This document shows, piece after piece, positions 1-5,310 of a DNA stretch of 5,310 bases. The stretch is from assembly GCA_020028375.1 (NCBI GenBank), contig JAHZNX010000240.1, forward strand, positions 1 through 5,310, written 5' to 3'. The notes beneath the pieces are model-generated. The model ran no database searches. It had not been told where the DNA came from and worked only from the letters and a program-made list of their open reading frames with translations. Origin of the DNA: Betaproteobacteria bacterium (GTDB lineage Bacteria > Pseudomonadota > Gammaproteobacteria > Burkholderiales > SG8-41). Position 1 is the stretch's first letter. Every line of letters starts with the position of its first letter. Both the position numbers and the translations under genes were made by a program.

Positions 1-24
1 GCACCCGCCGCGACCGGCACGGAA

Positions 25-585
25 TCAGGCCTTCTTGAGTCTTTCGAGGAAATGCTTGCGAAACTTGGCGACCTTGGGCGCGACCACCGCCTGGCAGTAC
101 GGCTGGCGGGGATTGCGCGCGAAGTATTCCTGGTGGTAGCCCTCCGCCATGTAGAACGCGGTTGCGGGCGTCAGCTCGGTGACGATGGGACCGCTCCACA
201 GCTTCGCGGCATCGAGCCGCGCGATCACTTCCTCGGAGTCGGCTTTCTGCTGCGGCGTGTGGTAGAAGATCGCCGAGCGGTACTGGGTGCCGGCGTCGTT
301 GCCCTGGCTGTTCATCGTGGTCGGATCGTGGATCACGAAGAACACCTCCAGCAGCTCCTTGAACGACACTTCCGCGGGATCGAAGGTGATGCGCACGACC
401 TCGGCGTGTCCGGTGTCGCCGCTGCAGACCTGCTCGTAGGTCGGGTCCGCGCTGCTCCCGCCCATGTAGCCCGACTCGACGGAGGAAACGCCCTTCATGC
501 CGTCATACACGGCCTCGAGGCACCAGAAGCAGCCGCCCGCAAGCGTGGCGATTGCCTTGCCGGGGGGCGTTGTCGTGGAAATCAA
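25..585 (-). CDS. msrA: Peptide methionine sulfoxide reductase A, cytoplasmic
   Basis: MsrA reduces the S-epimer of methionine sulfoxide, free or in proteins, using thioredoxin as the final reductant. The 186-residue product has the family signature GGCFWCLE at residues 17-24, with Cys19 as the expected catalytic (sulfenic acid) cysteine. It also has TGHAE (58-62), QYRSAIFYH (101-109) and EGYHQEYF (148-155). Cys164 in the C-terminal PYCQ is the likely resolving cysteine. There is no signal peptide, so it should act in the cytoplasm. The start is a TTG: an in-frame TGA lies seven codons upstream, the next Met (residue 30) is past the active site, and a GGAG sits 8 nt before the TTG. Length is normal for the family. 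No MsrB domain is fused and no msrB is nearby. Identity is very secure; the start is well supported but not canonical. Confidence 0.97.
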   Translation of the reverse strand: MISTTTPPGKAIATLAGGCFWCLEAVYDGMKGVSSVESGYMGGSSADPTYEQVCSGDTGHAEVVRITFDPAEVSFKELLEVFFVIHDPTTMNSQGNDAGTQYRSAIFYHTPQQKADSEEVIARLDAAKLWSGPIVTELTPATAFYMAEGYHQEYFARNPRQPYCQAVVAPKVAKFRKHFLERLKKA

Positions 586-647
586 CTGGATTGCTCCAAT
601 GCGTCAGGTGTCTGTGTTACGGAGCGGGCAGTGTAGCGGATTCGGGG

Positions 648-672
648 CGCGGGGGGCGAGCCGCCCCCCGCG
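648..672. terminator. Perfect GC hairpin between the two minus-strand genes
   Basis: The arms at 648-658 and 662-672 are exact reverse complements (11 bp, all G/C) around a 3-nt loop. The hairpin starts 12 nt past the stop codon of the 684-1514 gene and lies upstream of msrA. No T-tract follows on the minus strand, so it is not a textbook intrinsic terminator. It could stop or attenuate transcription, or stabilise an mRNA 3' end. A TACACT hexamer read on the minus strand (630-635) lies between the hairpin and msrA. It could be a -10 box for msrA, but I see no matching -35. Confidence 0.5.
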
Positions 673-683
673 GCGAATCTGCG

Positions 684-1514
684 CTAGGCGGCGGCCAGCT
701 GCGGCGCGAGTGACAGTCGCCGCTCCGGGCGTCTCTCGGGCAGCTGCGACGCAGGCACAGAACGCTCGCGCTCGAGCCACGGCCGGAACAGCAAGCGTTC
801 GATGCGGCCTGGGGCGGCATGACGCTGGATCAGCGCCACCATGCGCTCGCGGAATTCCACGTAGTCGAGCGTGGGCACGGTCGGCGCGCCGCTCCAGTGG
901 CGGCCGAGCGGCTCGAACGCCGCGCGCGCGTCGAAATCGCGTGCCGAGCGGCAGGCCGCGCGCAGCGCGCGCCAGGAGGGCACAAGACCCACGCGCTCGT
1001 CCCGCTTGCAGCGCTCGAACAGGGCGCGGAAATAATCGAAATCGCTGCCGTGGCCGTGCGCCGCCTGCTGCGCCAGTGCGCGCAGCGCCGGGTCGTCCGC
1101 GCCGCGGCCGAGCGCGCGATAGAAGACCGCGGCCTGGGCCGAGGCGGCGCACAGCCCGAGCACCTGCAGCGCGGCGCCCCGGCCACCGGGACCCGAGTGC
1201 CGGCGATAGGATTCGTAGAATTCCTCGTAGGCGGCGCTCCAGTCGAATTCAGGCCAGGTCGCCTCGAGGAAATCGCGCAGCCGGCGCCCGAGCTCCGCGC
1301 GCCGCGGCCCCCACACCTGCTCCAGCCAGAGCTGGACGTCGAGATGTGCGGCGTAGACCTGCTTCAAGCGGTTGACGTGCAGCGGCACGGCCGTCTCCAG
1401 AAACGATGCCGCGGCCAGGCTGTGGAAGAGCAAACCGTTGAAGCGCACGATGGCGCGCGCCCGCGCCTGCCCGTTCTTTTCGCGCCGGGCCGTTGTGGAT
1501 GTGATTGCCTGCAT
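684..1514 (-). CDS. Conserved-looking helical protein of unknown function, possibly ferritin-like
   Basis: The product has 276 residues and I cannot name it with certainty. The start is ATG with a strong Shine-Dalgarno (AGGGAGGA) a few bases upstream, which rules out the longer in-frame extension over the neighbouring gene. The protein looks all-helical and soluble, with no signal peptide or membrane span. An N-terminal block (residues 20-56) carries RFNGLLFHSLAAASFLET. A Trp/aromatic-rich block (62-104) carries LEQVWGPRR, LEATWPEFDW and EEFYESY. A helical pair follows (about 115-170), ending in SDFDYFRALFERC, then a C-terminal block with TLDYVEF and LLFRPWL. The middle pair recalls the E-x2-H helices of ferritin-like proteins, but where a metal-binding Glu/His pair would be expected the sequence reads AAHGHGSDFD, so diiron chemistry is doubtful. 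It is transcribed towards msrA and divergently from the regulator-like gene. That it is a real gene is well supported; the fold is a guess. Confidence 0.72.
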   Translation of the reverse strand: MQAITSTTARREKNGQARARAIVRFNGLLFHSLAAASFLETAVPLHVNRLKQVYAAHLDVQLWLEQVWGPRRAELGRRLRDFLEATWPEFDWSAAYEEFYESYRRHSGPGGRGAALQVLGLCAASAQAAVFYRALGRGADDPALRALAQQAAHGHGSDFDYFRALFERCKRDERVGLVPSWRALRAACRSARDFDARAAFEPLGRHWSGAPTVPTLDYVEFRERMVALIQRHAAPGRIERLLFRPWLERERSVPASQLPERRPERRLSLAPQLAAA

Positions 1515-1646
1515 GATGTCCTCCCTCGCGGTATGCCGCAGGCGGCGCCTGCGTGCGATACCAGTATTGGTGCAGTGCAAAATTCGACGCAAGCAACTTT
1601 TGCGACGTTGCCACCCGTTGACCCGCTGGTAGCCATTAGTGATACC
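1515..1646. promoter_or_regulatory. Divergent intergenic region with short inverted repeats
   Basis: This stretch separates the minus-strand helical protein from the plus-strand regulator-like gene and should hold both promoters. Its core (about 1560-1610) is clearly less GC-rich than the surroundings. It contains GCAAAA (1577-1582) mirrored by TTTTGC (1598-1603), CGCAA (1588-1592) mirrored by TTGCG (1600-1604), and GCAAC (1593-1597) mirrored by GTTGC (1607-1611). These overlapping inverted repeats could be an operator. TTGACC (1618-1623) followed after 17 nt by GATACC is a weak sigma70-like candidate for the plus-strand gene. I could not pick a convincing minus-strand promoter by eye. Confidence 0.4.
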
Positions 1647-2276
1647 TTGCGCTACGGAAGGTGGCGGGAACCGGGCAGAAGGGAGGAGGCCATCTCCGAT
1701 ATCGCGCGGGCGCTGCATCAGGAAGAAAACCTGATCTCCCGGCTGAGCCACGAACAGGAGCAGGAAATAGTCTCCAATCCCAAGCTTTTCCTGGTGGCCG
1801 TGTGCGCGCTGAACCACGTCGGATTCGACCAGATCGTCGCGACCTACGACATTTCCAGGCCGGAGTGCATCCAGCTCCTTGCCCGACTTGACCGCCTGGG
1901 GTTCATCCGGTTGCTGCCCAACAACCGTATAAGGCTCCTGATATCGCTCGATTTCGCGTGGCTCCCGGATGGCCCAATCCAGCGCTTCTTCAACCAGCAG
2001 GCGCACAACGAGTACTTCCGCTCGCGCTTCGACCGCCCCGACGAATTCATGGTGGTTGTGAACGGCATGCTCTCGCGAGCCTCGAGCGCGGCGTTAGTCA
2101 CGCGCCTCAAGCGGATCGCGCGCGAGTTCTCCGAGCTGAACAACCAGGACGCCAGGCTGCCGCTTGGCGAGCGCTCGGCGATGAGCCTGCTGGTCGCCAT
2201 CCGGCACTGGGAGCTCGCGGCGTTCGCCGAACTGCGGCGCAGGAAAACCGTCAACCCGACAGGAGCCCGATCATGA
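1647..2276 (+). CDS. XRE-type regulator C-terminal domain, N-terminal HTH missing
   Basis: The product (209 residues from TTG 1647) resembles the C-terminal part of a proteobacterial XRE-family regulator type. In that family an N-terminal helix-turn-helix of about 65-70 residues is followed by a segment with a 'SRL-EQE-DPKL' pattern, a small winged-helix-like unit and a helical tail. Here EEAISDIARAL (13-23) fits the last helix of the HTH domain. SRLSHEQEQEIVSNPKLFLVA (31-51) and the winged unit (59-98, LLARLDRLGFIRLLPNNRIRLL) follow, then GPIQRFF (109-115), GMLSRAS (140-146) and the tail. No HTH is visible upstream in any plus-strand frame. The start is uncertain. GTG 1575 and TTG 1608 are also in frame, but that stretch is AT-rich with codon use unlike the gene. 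The only strong Shine-Dalgarno (1681-1689) faces an ATC at 1692. The stop overlaps the exported msrA start (ATGA), so the two are translationally coupled. It may be a decayed regulator or a functional HTH-less one. Family assignment is from memory of its motifs. Confidence 0.72.
   Translation: MRYGRWREPGRREEAISDIARALHQEENLISRLSHEQEQEIVSNPKLFLVAVCALNHVGFDQIVATYDISRPECIQLLARLDRLGFIRLLPNNRIRLLISLDFAWLPDGPIQRFFNQQAHNEYFRSRFDRPDEFMVVVNGMLSRASSAALVTRLKRIAREFSELNNQDARLPLGERSAMSLLVAIRHWELAAFAELRRRKTVNPTGARS
1681..1689 (+). promoter_or_regulatory. Strong Shine-Dalgarno-like site with no standard start codon
   Basis: GGGAGGAGG is followed two bases later by ATC (1692), in frame with the regulator-like gene. 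No ATG, GTG or TTG lies at a suitable distance in that frame. It may be a real ribosome binding site for a rare ATC start, which would give a 194-residue product. It may equally be coincidence, because the same bases encode the Arg-Glu-Glu stretch. Confidence 0.25.
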
Positions 2277-2896
2277 TGGACAGGAAATTGCTGGTGCTGA
2301 TGTGGAGCGCGATACTCGCCCTTGCGGTGCCCGGCGGGAGCTGGGCGCAGGCTCAACCCGGAACCGGAGCGAAGGCCGCGACCGCCAGAGCAACCTTTGC
2401 CGGCGGCTGCTTCTGGTGCATGGAGGAAGCTTTCGACCCGGTGCCTGGCGTAATCGCCACGACCTCGGGCTACATGGGCGGCCAGGTCAAGAATCCGACC
2501 TACGAGCAGGTCAGCACCGCGCGCACCGGCCACGCCGAGGTGGTGCAGGTCGAATACGACCCGTCGAAGGTGACCTACGCCCGGTTGCTCGAAGTGTTCT
2601 GGCGCAACATCGACCCGACCCAGAAAGATGCGCAGTTCTGCGATCACGGCTCGCAGTACCGCAGCGGCATCCTCTACCACGACGAGGAGCAGAAGCGGCT
2701 CGCGGAAGCGTCTCGGGCCGCGCTCGTGAAGAACAAGCCGTTCAAGGGCGAGATCGTCACCGAGATCACGAAGTCGTCCCAGTTCTATCCGGCCGAGGGC
2801 TATCACCAGGACTATTACCTGAAGAACCCGGCGCGCTACAAGTTCTACAAGAGCGGCTGCGGCCGCGCTACCCGCCTGAAGCAGCTGTGGGGCTGA
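2273..2896 (+). CDS. msrA: Peptide methionine sulfoxide reductase A with signal peptide
   Basis: This is a second MsrA, 207 residues, expected to repair methionine-S-sulfoxide in the periplasm. The N-terminus MMDRKLLVLMWSAILALAVP is a Sec-type signal peptide, with likely cleavage after SWA (residue 25). The mature enzyme has AGGCFWCMEE (43-52) with catalytic Cys46, then SGYMGG (65-70), TGHAEVV (85-91), a DPT segment (114-116), GSQYRSGILYH (126-136) and EGYHQDYY (175-182). SGCGR (194-198) supplies the probable resolving Cys196. It ends in RLKQLWG. It is clearly diverged from the cytoplasmic copy, so this is not a recent duplication. Being exported, it needs electrons delivered across the membrane, presumably by a DsbD-like or thioredoxin-like system not present here. 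The ATG overlaps the preceding stop (ATGA) and AGGAG lies 7 nt upstream, so it is probably co-transcribed and coupled with the regulator-like gene. A second ATG follows directly at 2276. Confidence 0.96.
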   Translation: MMDRKLLVLMWSAILALAVPGGSWAQAQPGTGAKAATARATFAGGCFWCMEEAFDPVPGVIATTSGYMGGQVKNPTYEQVSTARTGHAEVVQVEYDPSKVTYARLLEVFWRNIDPTQKDAQFCDHGSQYRSGILYHDEEQKRLAEASRAALVKNKPFKGEIVTEITKSSQFYPAEGYHQDYYLKNPARYKFYKSGCGRATRLKQLWG

Positions 2897-2917
2897 GCCG
2901 CCGCTGAACCCGGCGGC
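2897..2917 (+). terminator. Stem-loop directly after the exported msrA
   Basis: GCCGCCG (2897-2903) pairs with CGGCGGC (2911-2917) around a 7-nt loop, starting immediately after the TGA. No T-run follows, so it is at best a weak or factor-assisted terminator. Its position and the separate promoter further down favour the end of a transcription unit here. Confidence 0.4.
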
Positions 2918-2928
2918 GGTGGATTCTC

Positions 2929-2944
2929 CGGCGGCGGCGGCGGC
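2929..2944. repeat. Short CGG triplet run in a G-rich tract
   Basis: Five CGG units in a row sit inside a longer G-rich stretch (about 2911-2960) with many GG and one GGGGG run. It is non-coding, prone to slippage, and could form two-tetrad G-quadruplexes on the plus strand. No function is evident. Confidence 0.55.
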
Positions 2945-2979
2945 TCCGGGGGACGGCGGCGCATCGGGCAGATGGTAGG

Positions 2980-3006
2980 TTACCCGAAGCTTACCGTTCG
3001 GTAAGC
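2980..3006 (+). promoter_or_regulatory. TTACC tandem repeat plus palindrome, probable OmpR-family operator
   Basis: TTACCC at 2980 and TTACCG at 2991 are direct repeats exactly 11 bp apart, one helical turn. This is the usual geometry for dimers of OmpR/PhoB-type regulators. The second repeat is also the left half of a perfect inverted repeat with 8-bp arms, GCTTACCG (2989-2996) and CGGTAAGC (2999-3006), with a 2-nt centre. The site lies upstream of the predicted promoter, at about -88 to -62. The response regulator encoded just downstream is the obvious candidate to bind it and regulate its own operon. Confidence 0.5.
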
Positions 3007-3032
3007 GGACGTCCGGCGGCGCCGCAGCTTCC

Positions 3033-3061
3033 TTGTGAGGCGGTGGCTGCTGCGCTATCTT
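3033..3061 (+). promoter_or_regulatory. Sigma70-like promoter for the two-component operon
   Basis: TTGTGA (3033-3038, 4 of 6 to consensus) and TATCTT (3056-3061, 4 of 6) are separated by an optimal 17 bp. Transcription would begin near 3068, leaving a leader of about 30 nt before the ATG at 3099. The leader has no clear Shine-Dalgarno. Confidence 0.5.
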
Positions 3062-3098
3062 TCGTGTTCTATTGCGGCGTCGCCGTGATGCCCCACCC

Positions 3099-3776
3099 AT
3101 GAAGATCCTGCTGATCGAGGACGATCCGCACACCTCGGCATATGTCGCGAACGGTCTGCGCGAGCACGGCCATGTGGTGGACCATTCGTCGAGCGGCCGT
3201 GACGGGCTTTTTCTCGCCTCCGGAGGCAGCTATGACGTCATGGTCATCGACCGCATGCTGCCAGGTCTAGACGGTCTCGCCATCGTGAAAACGATCCGCG
3301 CCGCTGGCGCCCGCGCGCCCGTGCTCCTGCTCACAACGCTGGGGGGCGTGAACGACCGCGTCGAGGGGCTGGAGGCTGGCGCCGACGATTACCTCACCAA
3401 GCCGTTTGCCTTCGCTGAACTTCTGGCCCGGATCAACGCGCTCGCGCGCCGCCCGCCCATCGCGGAGGAGGCCGCCGTGCTGCGTGTCGGAGACCTCGAA
3501 CTGGACCGGCTCAAGCGCTCGGTGACCCGCGGCGGCAAGCGCATCGAGCTGCAGCCGCAGGAATTCAGGCTGCTCGAGTACCTGATGCGCCATGCGGGAC
3601 AGGTGGTGACGCGGACCATGCTCCTGGAGAACGTCTGGGAATTCCATTTCGACCCGCGCACCAGCGTCGTCGAGACCCACATCAGCCGCCTGCGCGCCAA
3701 GGTGGACCGGGAATACGACGAGGAACTGATCCACACCGTGCGCGGCTCCGGATATTCCCTTGGCGTCTCCGGGTAA
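3099..3776 (+). CDS. OmpR/PhoB-family two-component response regulator
   Basis: This cytoplasmic transcription factor is activated by phosphorylation from its partner kinase. The 225 residues divide into a receiver domain (1-118) and a winged-helix DNA-binding domain (about 127-223). Receiver landmarks are the acidic E7-D8-D9, the phospho-acceptor Asp51 in VIDRMLPG, LLLTT (76-80) with the signalling Thr, and Lys101 in ADDYLTKPFAF. The DNA-binding domain has LQPQEFRLLEYLM (151-163), the recognition-helix region around TSVVETHISRLRAKVD (188-203), and the wing TVRGSGYSLG (213-222). Overall wording resembles the CusR/CopR/HprR branch, but the exact subgroup and inducer cannot be read from sequence. 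ATG 3099 was chosen because it starts the conserved MKILLIEDD strand; a TTG at 3072 would add nine Arg-rich residues. No clear Shine-Dalgarno precedes it. The stop overlaps the kinase start by 17 nt. Probably autoregulated through the TTACC site upstream. Confidence 0.96.
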   Translation: MKILLIEDDPHTSAYVANGLREHGHVVDHSSSGRDGLFLASGGSYDVMVIDRMLPGLDGLAIVKTIRAAGARAPVLLLTTLGGVNDRVEGLEAGADDYLTKPFAFAELLARINALARRPPIAEEAAVLRVGDLELDRLKRSVTRGGKRIELQPQEFRLLEYLMRHAGQVVTRTMLLENVWEFHFDPRTSVVETHISRLRAKVDREYDEELIHTVRGSGYSLGVSG

Positions 3777-5196
3777 TTTTCTCCGCAGCACGAGTTTCCG
3801 GCTCCTCGCGTGGTATGCCGTCGTCTTCGGGGCGTCGGTGGCGGTGCTGTTCCTGATCGTCTACTGGATTACGCTCGCCGCGCTCGACGAGCAGCTCAGC
3901 GATTCCGTGGAGCGCGAGACGGAGGTGCTGGTCGAACTGTACCGCTCCCGGGGACTCAACAGCATCATCCGTGCCATCGAGCTGAGGATGGCGGAGTTGC
4001 GGCCGCCGCGGCGCTACTACTTGCTGCAGGATGCGGCTGGGAAACGCATCGCCGGCAATCTTCCGCCGATGAAACCGGTGGAGGGCGAGCGTGTGCTCCC
4101 CGTGCCCTCGCTGTTGGAGGACCCGAGCTCGAAGCCGGACGACCCGGCCGATGCTTATCCCGTGGTGGCCCAAGGGCGCCAGCTGGGAAACGGCGGGTTT
4201 CTGCTGGTGGGCGAGAGCCGTTACCGGGCGGTGAAGGCGCGGGAAGCGATCGTGCGGGCGCTCGCCTGGGGCATTGTGATCACCGTGCTGCTTGCCGCCG
4301 CGGGCGGCGCGGCGCTTGGCATCGGGTTCCTGCGCCGCATCGAGGAGATCAACCGCACCACCCGCTCGATCATGGACGGTGACCTTGCCAAGCGCGTGCC
4401 GGTCTCCGGCGGCGGCGACGAAATGGACCAGCTCGCGGTGAACCTGAACGCCATGCTCGACCGGATCCAAACGCTGATGGAGAGCCTGAAGCGCGTTTCC
4501 GACGACATCGCCCATGATATGCGGACGCCGCTCAGCCGCGTGCGCCACCGGCTCGAGGCCGCCCGGGGAAGGACGGAACCGCACGGAGATGCGGTCATCG
4601 AACAATCCATCGCGGAGGTGGATGCCATATTGGGGACATTTTCAGCCCTGCTGCGCATTTCCCAGATCGAGTCCGGAGCCCGGCGCGCGGGTTTTTCCGA
4701 GATCAGCCTGGAGCATATTGTTTCCGACGTCGGCGAAGCGTACGCGCCGGTTGCCGAAGACCGCGGGCAGCGACTGAAGACCGTTGTCGCCAGTGTCCCG
4801 CCGATCCAGGGCGACCGCGAGCTCCTGACGCAAATGGTGGCGAATCTCATCGAGAACCCGATCCGCCATTGTCCTGCCGATGTGGAAATGACCATCGGCC
4901 TGGAGCTCGAAGGCGGCTCGCCGGTATTGCGGGTCGCCGACAACGGCCATGGCATTCCCGCCTCCGAGCGCGAAAAAGTGTTCCGCCGCTACTACCGGCT
5001 GGAGGCGAGCCGGACTACTCCGGGCAGCGGGCTCGGTCTCGCGCTCGTGAAGGCCGTTGCCGATCTGCATGGCGCGTCGGTGGAGCTGTCGGACAACAAC
5101 CCGGGACTTCGCGTTACGGTTCGCTTTCCGCCGCCGGTGAAGGCAGCGCAAGCGCGCATTCCACACGCGCAACAGCGGTCGTCTCTCAGCTCCTAG
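3760..5196 (+). CDS. Membrane sensor histidine kinase, partner of the upstream regulator
   Basis: This inner-membrane kinase (478 residues) autophosphorylates on His and passes the phosphate to the adjacent response regulator. The order is TM1 (about 14-39), a periplasmic sensor region of about 120 residues (40-163), TM2 (about 164-190), and HAMP (about 190-243, MDGDLAKRVPVSGGGDEM). Then come the DHp domain with DIAHDMRTPLSRVRHRLE (phospho-His252) and the HATPase domain. The N-box is NLIENPIRH (Asn366), G1 is DNGHGIP (394-400), the F-box region is VFRRYYRLEASR, and G2 is GSGLGLALV (422-430). The usual Ala after the N-box Asn is Pro367, an oddity. The sensor region has no recognised domain and contains two Met residues (77 and 104). 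A TTG start at 3760 is the only standard start between the upstream in-frame stop (3727) and TM1. It overlaps the regulator by 17 nt. The last 20 residues are a loose tail. Signal unknown. Confidence 0.95.
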   Translation: MASPGNFLRSTSFRLLAWYAVVFGASVAVLFLIVYWITLAALDEQLSDSVERETEVLVELYRSRGLNSIIRAIELRMAELRPPRRYYLLQDAAGKRIAGNLPPMKPVEGERVLPVPSLLEDPSSKPDDPADAYPVVAQGRQLGNGGFLLVGESRYRAVKAREAIVRALAWGIVITVLLAAAGGAALGIGFLRRIEEINRTTRSIMDGDLAKRVPVSGGGDEMDQLAVNLNAMLDRIQTLMESLKRVSDDIAHDMRTPLSRVRHRLEAARGRTEPHGDAVIEQSIAEVDAILGTFSALLRISQIESGARRAGFSEISLEHIVSDVGEAYAPVAEDRGQRLKTVVASVPPIQGDRELLTQMVANLIENPIRHCPADVEMTIGLELEGGSPVLRVADNGHGIPASEREKVFRRYYRLEASRTTPGSGLGLALVKAVADLHGASVELSDNNPGLRVTVRFPPPVKAAQARIPHAQQRSSLSS

Positions 5197-5310
5197 CGCC
5201 GCGTTCCAGGAAGCGAACCCGATCGCTCGCCTCTCATTAGCGTCGGGATCCTGTCGCACGAGTTGCCCCGTATCGCTACCGTGAAAGGCTGCGTATCGCT
5301 CGCACGCTGT

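Noticed and set aside
819..1646. Plus-strand open frame leading into the regulator-like gene
   Set aside because: It is the antisense of the minus-strand gene, rich in Arg/Ala/Gly, and kept open by high GC. No HTH or other domain is visible in it.
684..2006. Long minus-strand reading frame extending the helical-protein gene to 440 codons
   Set aside because: The part beyond 1514 is antisense to the regulator-like gene, and a strong ribosome binding site with ATG at 1514 marks the real start.
3016..3025. 10-bp GC palindrome GCGGCGCCGC upstream of the response regulator promoter
   Set aside because: Short all-GC palindromes are expected by chance in such GC-rich DNA, and it has no spacing relation to the TTACC repeats.
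1844..3133. 429-codon minus-strand frame opposite the regulator-like gene and exported msrA
   Set aside because: It is fully antisense to two convincing genes and has no recognisable motif; a high-GC shadow.
3682..4605. 307-codon minus-strand frame opposite the kinase
   Set aside because: His/Arg/Pro-rich antisense translation of a strongly supported histidine kinase.
5197..5310. Sequence after the kinase, including GTG 5281 open to the window edge
   Set aside because: No Shine-Dalgarno, terminator, tRNA or protein motif is visible and only ten codons can be read, so no gene is claimed.

Overview
The window is high-GC DNA with tight gene spacing, TTG start codons and proteobacterial gene families. 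It most resembles a beta- or gammaproteobacterial chromosome; I cannot name the genus. Nothing points to a phage, plasmid or insertion sequence.

Layout. On the minus strand lie a cytoplasmic methionine sulfoxide reductase A (25-585) and, upstream of it, an unfamiliar 276-residue helical protein (684-1514). The two are separated by a perfect 11-bp GC hairpin (648-672). A short divergent intergenic region (about 1515-1646) with several small inverted repeats follows. On the plus strand is a regulator-like gene (about 1647-2276). It keeps the C-terminal domain of a proteobacterial XRE-type regulator family but lacks nearly all of the N-terminal helix-turn-helix. It overlaps by ATGA the start of a second, exported MsrA (2273-2896). 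A 202-bp gap follows with a stem-loop, a GGC-rich tract, a TTACC tandem repeat/palindrome and a good sigma70-like promoter. The gap leads to an OmpR-type response regulator (3099-3776) and an overlapping membrane histidine kinase (3760-5196). The last 114 bases hold no supported feature.

How the genes may work together. The theme is repair of oxidised methionine: one MsrA for the cytoplasm and one for the envelope, next to a two-component system. By analogy with E. coli HprSR (YedVW), which controls the periplasmic reductase MsrPQ, the kinase/regulator pair may sense envelope oxidative stress. That link is inferred from gene order only. No new defence system, CRISPR array, RNA gene or mobile element was found. 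The most unusual items are the HTH-less regulator coupled to the exported MsrA, and the probable operator in front of the response regulator.
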